NCBI GenBank assembly: GCA_003694225.1
Contig: RFKT01000247.1
Coordinates: 1-6,797 of the forward strand
Direction of reading: 5' to 3'
Origin: Candidatus Dadabacteria bacterium
Lineage (GTDB): Bacteria > Bdellovibrionota_C > UBA2361 > J135
DNA length: 6,797 bases
The notes under the pieces were generated by a model. The model was not told where the DNA came from. It worked only from the letters and a program-made list of their open reading frames with translations, and made no database searches. Shown here one piece after another: positions 1 through 5,788 of this stretch (the stretch's first letter is position 1; the number at the start of each line of letters is the position of its first letter). Made by a program: the position numbers and the translations under genes.

Positions 1-805
1 CCATGACATTTTCAAGCTTTGAAAAATTCACAGCAGGGGCTACTATAATCTTCTGAAAAAGCCTTCGGCTATCCCTTGCAACATCAACAACAACGCCGAT
101 AAGGAGTCCTTTGGGGTACATCCCCCCCGCGCCGGAAGTAATTATCCTATCTCCTATCTTAATATCCTCTGAGGAAAGAACATAACTCATCTTTGCCTTT
201 CCCCTACCGACCCCTTCAACAACTCCTCTTGCCCTATTCCTCTGCACGATAGCATCTATAGCGCTTGCATGATCAATTACCAACAGAACCCGCGAGCTGT
301 TCCGCGAAACTGCTGTCACATGCCCAACTACACCCTTTCCATCCACTACTGGCATACCTCTTTGGATTCCCGAAAGAGTGCCTTTATCCACCGTAACAGA
401 TCTTACCCACTTTGATGGGTCGTAGCCTATAACATTTGCAACAACGCCCTTCAAGGAAAAGGATTCTTTCATTCCAACTATAGCGCGCAACCTTTCGTTT
501 TCATGCTTGAACTCAAGAAGACGCGAATTCTGAGCTTCTAACGCATTTATGCGCTTTTTGAGGAGCTGGTTTTCCCTCTTGACATTTACCAAGTTTACAT
601 ACTTGTCCCATGCAGAGAATAGAGCCCTCTCTACACTTCCAAATACAGCCTCCACAGGCGCGACTATGCTACTTACAATCTGCGAACCGTATTGGGCGGT
701 TTCCGGATGCTTGGAACTATAGGAAGACAGCACAAGACTGGCAAAGAAAAGGACGGCACACGCGCCAATTACACGAGTTGAGGTAGGTGCATGGCCATTT
801 CCCAT
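1..805 (-). CDS. mreC: Rod shape-determining protein MreC (3' end outside window)
   Basis: My translation of the minus strand from ATG at 805 gives 268 open codons to the window edge; the C-terminus is missing. Visible layout: short cytoplasmic N-terminus, one membrane anchor at about residues 11-28 (VIGACAVLFFASLVLSS), a coiled coil at about 72-110 (ENQLLKKRINALEAQNSRLL), then the periplasmic beta-barrel MreC domain from about 118 on. MreC hallmarks are GMPVVDGKGVVGHV near 150-163 and DRIITSGAGGMYPKGLLIG near 219-237. The family is a periplasmic scaffold that couples cytoplasmic MreB, through MreD, to the PBP2/RodA elongation machinery. The start lies 14 nt after the mreB stop, so the two genes are almost certainly co-transcribed. 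No strong Shine-Dalgarno precedes it, which fits translational coupling. Given the usual family length near 280-300 residues, only a short C-terminal piece is probably lost. Confidence 0.96.
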   Translation of the reverse strand, partial: MGNGHAPTSTRVIGACAVLFFASLVLSSYSSKHPETAQYGSQIVSSIVAPVEAVFGSVERALFSAWDKYVNLVNVKRENQLLKKRINALEAQNSRLLEFKHENERLRAIVGMKESFSLKGVVANVIGYDPSKWVRSVTVDKGTLSGIQRGMPVVDGKGVVGHVTAVSRNSSRVLLVIDHASAIDAIVQRNRARGVVEGVGRGKAKMSYVLSSEDIKIGDRIITSGAGGMYPKGLLIGVVVDVARDSRRLFQKIIVAPAVNFSKLENVM

Positions 806-819
806 TTCATCCGCTAGGC

Positions 820-1887
<1,068 letters not shown>

Positions 1888-1893
1888 TTATGA

Positions 1894-1922
1894 AATTTAC
1901 CCGCCTGTTAAAGAAAAGGCAA
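1894..1922 (-). promoter_or_regulatory. Candidate sigma70-type promoter for mreBC
   Basis: On the minus strand, TTGCCT (1917-1922) and TAAATT (1894-1899) are separated by 17 nt, each matching 4 of 6 consensus bases. The start site would fall near 1887, leaving a leader of about 30 nt before the mreB ATG. Both boxes are weak, and mreB could equally be read through from the small gene upstream. Confidence 0.25.
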
Positions 1923-1949
1923 CAATAAAGAGAAAGTTCAAAGGAGAAA

Positions 1950-1963
1950 GTATCTCAAGATAC
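1950..1963 (-). terminator. Weak hairpin at the end of the small hypothetical gene
   Basis: GTATCTCAAGATAC is a perfect 14-base dyad (5-bp stem with a 4-nt loop, or 6 bp with 2 nt) spanning the stop codon of the 100-codon gene. On the minus strand a T-rich stretch follows (TTTCTCCTTT). The stem is AT-rich and short, so it could be an inefficient terminator, an mRNA 3'-end stabiliser, or chance. If it works only partly, it would set how much mreBC is transcribed from upstream. Confidence 0.25.
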
Positions 1964-2257
1964 TGCTTTGCCGCTGTCTTTAGGCAGAGCTATTTCAAGT
2001 TCTTGAATCTTTTCCATTAAAAAAGCGACCTGCTCACTCCCCTTAAGCCTTGAATCGACAAAGATAACATTTTTATCCACAGCCCGACACATCCCGCTTA
2101 TAGCCCTCCACCCATGCCCGCTTTTAAGCCTTTCACGGCGGACAGTAAATCCCTCTTCTGTGAGTAGAGACCTTAACTGTTGAAATAACCGCTCATTTTC
2201 TCTATCACAGCCTTTTGAGTAGGATCCTTTCCTTTTCTTTCTGATCTTTCGTATCAT
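1955..2257 (-). CDS. Small conserved-looking hypothetical protein upstream of mreB
   Basis: This is a 100-residue soluble protein with no signal peptide or membrane segment. The N-terminus is very basic (MIRKIRKKRKGSYSK). A predicted helix at about 20-35 (ENERLFQQLRSLLTEEG) is followed by FTVRRERL and a central SGMCR at 54-58, then a hydrophobic strand VIFVDSRL (64-71) and a C-terminal helix EQVAFLMEKIQELEI (75-89). The pattern 'helix, short strand, G-x-CR, VIFVD-R-L, helix' resembles small uncharacterised proteins I recall from deltaproteobacteria and planctomycetes, but I cannot name a family or a function. The ATG at 2257 is the only start in this frame: a stop lies upstream without an intervening start codon. 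No proper Shine-Dalgarno is seen. It lies 97 nt before mreB on the same strand, so it may share a transcript with mreBC. Confidence 0.75.
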   Translation of the reverse strand: MIRKIRKKRKGSYSKGCDRENERLFQQLRSLLTEEGFTVRRERLKSGHGWRAISGMCRAVDKNVIFVDSRLKGSEQVAFLMEKIQELEIALPKDSGKAVS

Positions 2258-2263
2258 CCTAAA

Positions 2264-2291
2264 ATTACAGAGAAATTCCTATCTCAAACAA
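2264..2291 (-). promoter_or_regulatory. Candidate promoter for the small hypothetical gene
   Basis: On the minus strand TTGTTT (2286-2291) and TGTAAT (2264-2269, 5 of 6 bases) are 16 nt apart. The start site would fall at about 2257, on or next to the A of the ATG. With no Shine-Dalgarno before that ATG, a leaderless message is possible. The -35 match is poor, so this is tentative. Confidence 0.25.
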
Positions 2292-2348
2292 GTTAAGCAC
2301 AGACTATGACTCTATTTTTCTGCTAATCACTTGTATTTTTATTCTTTT

Positions 2349-2377
2349 TTCCTTACCATCACACCCCCTATAAGGAA
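2349..2377. repeat. 7-bp inverted repeat in the mre/rplS intergenic region
   Basis: TTCCTTA (2349-2355) and TAAGGAA (2371-2377) are exact inverted copies with a 15-nt loop. Neither side has a T-run in the right orientation for a terminator. It could be an operator or chance; nothing further can be said. Confidence 0.3.
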
Positions 2378-2382
2378 GTGCT

Positions 2383-2500
2383 GTGGTTACGCCGAAAGTA
2401 TACCACTAAAGGGGTCGGTTAGTACACAGTAGAACCGCCAATTCTACACCGTGGTTAGCGGTAGGAAGCTTTAGTATCACGGCTAACCGTGTATAATTGG
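2383..2500. other. Hairpin-rich structured element upstream of rplS, function unknown
   Basis: Several pairings can be read directly. A first hairpin pairs GTGGTTAC (2383-2390) with GTATACCAC (2398-2406), 8 bp with one bulged T and a 7-nt loop. A long stem pairs 2438-2459 with 2482-2500: CCAATT/AATTGG, one C-T mismatch, TACAC/GTGTA, a 3-nt bulge, GGTTAGC/GCTAACC, in all 18 pairs around a 22-nt loop. Mutually exclusive local hairpins occupy the same bases: GTAGAA/TTCTAC (2429-2447), ACCG/CGGT (2448-2462) and CACGG/CCGTG (2478-2491). I found no match to tRNA, SRP RNA, 6S RNA or the riboswitch cores I know. It could be a small RNA, a cis-regulator or a miniature mobile-element remnant. It makes up the middle of the 2258-2623 gap; no gene is evident elsewhere in that gap. 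Confidence 0.5.
2470..2497 (+). promoter_or_regulatory. Candidate promoter for rplS
   Basis: A perfect -10 TATAAT (2492-2497) follows a weak -35 TTTAGT (2470-2475, 3 of 6) after 16 nt. Transcription would begin near 2504 and give a leader of about 120 nt. The -10 box lies inside the right arm of the long stem described at 2438-2500, so it could also be a by-product of that palindrome. Within the leader, GCATTT (2552-2557) pairs with AAATGC (2569-2574), just upstream of an AAAGGAGG sequence (2579-2586). Confidence 0.35.
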
Positions 2501-2623
2501 GGAGCTGTATGATTATCCGATATCGGCGGCAGTTGGGGAAAGGGCGTTGGTGCATTTTATCTTCAGGTAAATGCCGGCAAAGGAGGGATAGTAACGGATA
2601 TTTATTTTTTTGGTGAGATTGAA

Positions 2624-3121
2624 ATGGAAGGGTCGAACTCACAGACGCTGTTGGATAAAGTCAAAAATGCTGTCGTTAAAAAGCGTGTTCCAAAGCTTAG
2701 AGCTGGTGACACTGTCCGGGTGCATGTAAGGATTGTAGAGGGCTCAAAAGAGCGCATACAGGTCTTTGAAGGAATAGTACTTAAAAGGACCGGTGGAACT
2801 GGTCCAAACGCAACTTTCACTGTAAGGAAGGTTTCATTTAACATAGGGGTAGAGAGGACGTTCTTTCTTCACAGCCCGCGTATAGAAAAGATTGAGATTG
2901 TAAGGCACGGCCATGTAAGAAGGGCGAGACTCTTTTACCTAAGACCTCTCAGAGGCAAGGCCGCAAGGATTAGGGCGAAACATCTCTGGGAAAAGGACAG
3001 AGAAAGTGAAGAGGAGAGCGCGGCAACCGAGAGCGCAGAGACTATATCTCCATCCGGAAATGGAAACGGCGCATCACAACCGGTTATGATGGAAGAGACA
3101 GCCACCCCTTCTGAGCCGTAA
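2624..3121 (+). CDS. rplS: 50S ribosomal protein L19
   Basis: Residues 1-120 are a complete bL19, a large-subunit protein at the 30S/50S interface. Characteristic stretches are [20 protein letters not shown] (26-45), [10 protein letters not shown] (46-55), [17 protein letters not shown] (64-80), [15 protein letters not shown] (82-96) and [16 protein letters not shown] (101-116). The family usually ends near residue 115-120. Here about 45 more residues follow, starting KDRESEEES: acidic, rich in Ser, Glu, Ala and Thr, with a GNGNG patch, and probably disordered. ATG at 2624 gives a normal L19 N-terminus; GGTGAG at 2612-2617 is the likely ribosome site, 6 nt before it. The usual partners rpsP, rimM and trmD (upstream) and rnhB (downstream) are absent, so the gene looks monocistronic. 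It diverges from the mre cluster and converges with the LOG-like gene. Confidence 0.97.
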   Translation: MEGSNSQTLLDKVKNAVVKKRVPKLRAGDTVRVHVRIVEGSKERIQVFEGIVLKRTGGTGPNATFTVRKVSFNIGVERTFFLHSPRIEKIEIVRHGHVRRARLFYLRPLRGKAARIRAKHLWEKDRESEEESAATESAETISPSGNGNGASQPVMMEETATPSEP

Positions 3122-3195
3122 TTTTTGGTAACAAAATCAGCTTTCAGCGTCTGCTTTCACTGGCTTCACGGTTGATTCTTGATGCTGCAACTTAG

Positions 3196-3215
3196 AGCTA
3201 TAGCTGATCTTTTTT
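3196..3215 (+). terminator. Possible weak rho-independent terminator after rplS
   Basis: The dyad AGCTATAGCT (3196-3205) is followed by GATC and a run of six T (3210-3215). In addition ATCAGCT (3136-3142) is exactly complementary to AGCTGAT (3202-3208), a 7-bp longer-range stem ending just before the T-run. Neither stem is strong alone. This is the only T-run in the right place and orientation in the gap after rplS. Confidence 0.3.
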
Positions 3216-3277
3216 ATGGAGCGGGGCATCTTGCCCATCCGAAGCTCCCTCTGCAGGCTAGAAGCCTGCGCTCCATA
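3215..3277. repeat. 63-bp nested palindromic element (REP/MITE-like)
   Basis: An outer inverted pair TATGGAGC (3215-3222) / GCTCCATA (3270-3277) encloses two complete hairpins: GGGCA-TCT-TGCCC (3224-3236) and GCAGGCT-AGA-AGCCTGC (3253-3269), the latter abutting the outer arm exactly. Folded, it makes a three-way junction, in DNA or RNA. The wording (GGGGCATCTTGCCC, then GCAGGCTAGAAGCCTGCGCT) is of the type I recall as dispersed intergenic repeats in several environmental bacterial genomes. That is memory, not a search. It lies between the convergent rplS and LOG-like genes, a usual place for such elements. The rest of the 3122-3485 gap shows no clear gene. Confidence 0.6.
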
Positions 3278-3301
3278 GGTCGAAGTGGGGGATTACCTCG
3301 C

Positions 3302-3421
3302 ATGAAAAAAGTGACCAAGCTCCATCCCGACAGCAAAAGAAAAAAATATATCTCTCGAGGTCAAAGAAGCATCAACCGGTATAAAGGCAAGATAGCACTC
3401 CTTATTTTAGCTCCAAAATAG
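3302..3421 (+). CDS. Possible tiny basic ORF, doubtful
   Basis: ATG at 3302 opens 39 codons rich in Lys and Arg (MKKVTKLHPDSKRKKYISRG, then more basic residues and a hydrophobic end LLILAPK). No good Shine-Dalgarno precedes it; a GGGGGA lies about 11 nt upstream. The frame stays open to the left through the palindromic repeat (a TTG/ATG at 3179-3184 would give about 80 codons), but that part merely translates the repeat. I do not recognise it. It may well be chance in a gap between convergent genes. Confidence 0.15.
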   Translation: MKKVTKLHPDSKRKKYISRGQRSINRYKGKIALLILAPK

Positions 3422-3485
3422 AGGGCAAACAAACTTTACCTGCTGGATCCCTTACAACATAACATGGAAACTACCAACACTACAT

Positions 3486-5477
3486 CTACACATCCAAAAA
3501 CTTTATATGATCCAGTACAGGGGGATCTGCAGATCTTATTTCTTCTGAGGTCATAGTCAGAAGCTGCTTTCTTAGTCCATCCCAGAAGCGCCCGCTCCTA
3601 TTTAAAGCAGCGTTCATAAACAAAATCATAGGCAAAGGACGGCCGGAAAAGGGTGTAGTTACTATCTGCTGGAGCTGCACAGCCAACATTATAGATGAAG
3701 CAACTTCCAGTTCTGTAGGGCCTCCTGGATAAATGTAAAACGCAGAAGTGCGGCCTATCGAAGCCAAGAGGGCTGTTCTCAAACTAAGAGACTCAAGCGG
3801 TGGCCCTACAATCTCACTGTAGCCATATCTGCTATGAGCTCCTGTTTTCTCCCCATTAATCTTAAGTTGAAGCCTTACAAAATCAGATTTTGAATCTTCC
3901 CCTCTTTCTTGCCGAAACCGTTTCTTTGCTTCAAACCATTCATCCCTAAGCCTTTTGGATAAGCCTTCTCTTCCGTCTCCTCCAACGACAATGGTATATC
4001 CACGTGTTACAGCCTTCCTTACAGCTTTCTTCATGCTCTCTTCAAGGTTCCTGTTCCATACCTCGTCCTTAGCGCTTCCCACAAAAACTACTGTCTTATG
4101 TCCGTTAAACTGACCTATCAAGCCCTTTAGCTGTCCTCTCCACTTTCTCGCCATCTCCACAGCCTTATTGATACTTCTATCTACAGCATCGTTGAGAGAG
4201 ATCCCTTTCTTTCTCTGCCGCCTAAACTCCTCCAATACAAGCTCCTCCGCCTCAAGCATTACCTGCTCCTTATAGTGCGCATTAAGAAGCCTCTCATATG
4301 TGGTTGCGTTACCTCCTGTAAAGATCCTTTGGTTAAATGCGAGGTCGCCCTGCAAGATAGAATTTACAGCCCTAACAACTCCTCTCTCTGCTTCCGATAA
4401 ATTCTCTTTTCTTCTCTTCTCTTCCTTGGTTCTCCTGTCTCTAAGGAGGTTCATATGGCTTATAATCACTTCAGATAAGGTCTTTGGATCTTCCAATTCA
4501 TCAAAGCAGGTGCATCTAAAATCCACTCTCCTTGCAGCCCCCGCTTTAACCATCGCACCAAACTGCTGTTCCATCCCTTTCCAAAAATTTCCAACCCCTT
4601 TAAAACGAGCACTAAGAAAGAGGCCGGTTGGCTCAGTTGGTTGATGAGAGAAAAATGTCCTTAAATTCCTCCTCTGCCTTCCTTTCCCGATCTTTACCTC
4701 CGCCAAATACCGTGACATCTCTTCAAGGGTGCCGATCCCTCCGGGGAAATATAGCTCCACAGAACGGATGCCTAAGGCATACAAAGCCGGAGTTCTTGAA
4801 AGAAAGCTTTCCAGAGCCCTCGTTACAAACCCTTCAGAGCCATCGGAAGACGGTTTTTCCGTTGACTCTCCATGAAATCTTAATAAAACCAGTATAACTT
4901 CTGAGGAGGTCCCTGCCTCGCCCTTTTGGGATTGGGCATCTATCTCATTTCGCCACGCCCTGCTTACCCTTCCCATTACCCCTGTGCAGGCGCCCCCGTT
5001 AATTACAGAATAGCCATTTTTTACCCCCTCAGAAGCCAAATGCTTCAGAAAAGACTCAAGCTGATCATTCCAAACCCTGCTCCTTGCGCTTCCATAAGCT
5101 GCTATTACAAACTTGCCCTCGCACCGATCCCAGAGTTCTCTCCATTCATCCCTTGCAGAAATTGCCATCTGAACAGCACGGCTTATAGCCTCTTCTGTGG
5201 CTTGCGCCTCATCCTTCCCATGTGCAATAAGGTATGAATAAAGCCTTGTCGCCTCTCTCTCCGCTTCAATACAAAGCTGTTCCTGATAGTCCCTGTCGAG
5301 TATACGCGCTATCGAAGGAGCGCCCGGCTCAAATCTCGCACGGCGAAACTCCGGGTTAGAATCAAGCGATTCCTGCACCCGACTCTTTAATGAGATATCG
5401 CTATTTAATGATGTAACTGAACCCCTTGGCTGAATAGAGTGAGCCGGAGTTCCAGTTTGCACTGTTTCTATACCCAT
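3486..5477 (-). CDS. Tandem LOG-like (TIGR00730/PF03641-type) protein, two units
   Basis: This 663-residue soluble protein consists of two homologous units of about 270 residues. Each has a helical preamble (59-118 and 396-456), a Rossmann-like start (FVIAAYGSARSRVWN at 123-137; TVVFVGSAKDEVWN at 462-475), a glycine loop (GGACTGVMG 161-169; GGDGREGLS 499-507), the signature region (PGGIGTLEE 245-253; PGGPTELE 584-591) and a closing FW helix (FWKGM 298-302; FWDGL 631-635). The family hydrolyses the N-glycosidic bond of nucleoside 5'-monophosphates (LOG, PpnN); PGGxGTxxE lines its active site. Unit 1 keeps that motif; in unit 2 it is one residue short and lacks the Gly-Thr step, so unit 2 may bind ligand or only stabilise the fold. 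The first 50 residues look disordered; residues 346-365 are a charged linker. ATG at 5477 follows AGAGAAGAGG. The substrate is unknown; assignment rests on motifs. Confidence 0.8.
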   Translation of the reverse strand: MGIETVQTGTPAHSIQPRGSVTSLNSDISLKSRVQESLDSNPEFRRARFEPGAPSIARILDRDYQEQLCIEAEREATRLYSYLIAHGKDEAQATEEAISRAVQMAISARDEWRELWDRCEGKFVIAAYGSARSRVWNDQLESFLKHLASEGVKNGYSVINGGACTGVMGRVSRAWRNEIDAQSQKGEAGTSSEVILVLLRFHGESTEKPSSDGSEGFVTRALESFLSRTPALYALGIRSVELYFPGGIGTLEEMSRYLAEVKIGKGRQRRNLRTFFSHQPTEPTGLFLSARFKGVGNFWKGMEQQFGAMVKAGAARRVDFRCTCFDELEDPKTLSEVIISHMNLLRDRRTKEEKRRKENLSEAERGVVRAVNSILQGDLAFNQRIFTGGNATTYERLLNAHYKEQVMLEAEELVLEEFRRQRKKGISLNDAVDRSINKAVEMARKWRGQLKGLIGQFNGHKTVVFVGSAKDEVWNRNLEESMKKAVRKAVTRGYTIVVGGDGREGLSKRLRDEWFEAKKRFRQERGEDSKSDFVRLQLKINGEKTGAHSRYGYSEIVGPPLESLSLRTALLASIGRTSAFYIYPGGPTELEVASSIMLAVQLQQIVTTPFSGRPLPMILFMNAALNRSGRFWDGLRKQLLTMTSEEIRSADPPVLDHIKFLDV

Positions 5478-5488
5478 CCTCTTCTCTA

Positions 5489-5513
5489 ATAAGGTAATTA
5501 CCGCCTTATAGCA
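5489..5513 (-). promoter_or_regulatory. Extended -10 promoter and operator-like dyad for the LOG-like gene
   Basis: On the minus strand TGC-TATAAG (5505-5513) is an extended -10 element, 5 of 6 bases in the hexamer; no good -35 is present, as is usual for extended -10 promoters. Transcription would start near 5498, about 20 nt before the ATG. Two overlapping dyads lie across the start site: the perfect GGTAATTACC (5493-5502), and ATAAGG (5489-5494) / CCTTAT (5504-5509) around 9 nt. Both would suit a dimeric repressor; the second includes the -10 itself. Confidence 0.4.
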
Positions 5514-5609
5514 AAAGACACACCTTACAAAAGAAAAACTTTAGAGCGATTATTGGGAGAAAGAACAAAAATAGGAGCAAAAAACTTCCTTACATAATCA
5601 TACACTTTT

Positions 5610-5675
5610 TCAGAACTCAAGCAAGATGGAAGAATCGCTTGATATTTTAGAGATAGTGATATAGCCTTCAACCAT
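5610..5675 (-). CDS. Possible 21-codon peptide preceded by a strong ribosome site, doubtful
   Basis: In the AT-rich gap 5478-5788, minus-strand ATG at 5675 lies 9 nt after GAGGAGG (5685-5691), the best ribosome site of this gap. It opens 21 codons (MVEGYITISKISSDSSILLE, then F and stop). Another frame (TTG at 5671 to a stop at 5525) is open for 48 codons and runs farther toward the LOG-like gene. Plus-strand frames in the same stretch are also fairly open, so coding cannot be decided. The remainder of the gap holds only the promoter candidates. Confidence 0.15.
   Translation of the reverse strand: MVEGYITISKISSDSSILLEF
5639..5665 (+). promoter_or_regulatory. Candidate promoter for the glycosyltransferase gene
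   Basis: TTGATA (5639-5644, 5 of 6 to TTGACA) is followed after 15 nt by an extended -10, TGA-TATAGC (5657-5665). The start site would be near 5672. The spacer is short. A second option downstream, TTGTGG (5724-5729) with TATATA (5748-5753) 18 nt apart, would fit a start of translation at 5789 better. Neither is convincing alone. Confidence 0.25.
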
Positions 5676-5788
5676 AGATTTAATCCTCCTCAGAAATGCG
5701 CCTAAAAGAGCCTATTATATCGGTTGTGGTTTGCGCTCATATATATCTATATATCCATGGCTCTTTTTCCCAGATACTAACTAAAAAA

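Noticed and set aside
2383..2500. tRNA, SRP RNA, hammerhead or known riboswitch
   Set aside because: No T-loop TTCGA pattern, no SRP GGAAGG-type tetraloop context, no CTGATGA core, and no match to riboswitch cores I could recall; left as unknown structure.
2406..2844. Minus-strand open frames across the rplS leader and 5' end
   Set aside because: They overlap a certain L19 gene on the other strand or the hairpin region; composition looks random and no ribosome site supports them.
3182..3301. Coding extension through the palindromic repeat (about 80-codon frame ending at 3421)
   Set aside because: This part is a translation of the repeat's hairpins; such repeats often leave a frame open without coding.
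3403..3420. TATTTT/AAAATA dyad as terminator of the LOG-like gene
   Set aside because: All-AT 6-bp stem with no T-run after it on the minus strand; too weak to call.
4300..5237. Plus-strand frames of 89-114 codons inside the LOG-like gene
   Set aside because: They lie antisense to a long frame with two matching domain copies; no recognisable features.
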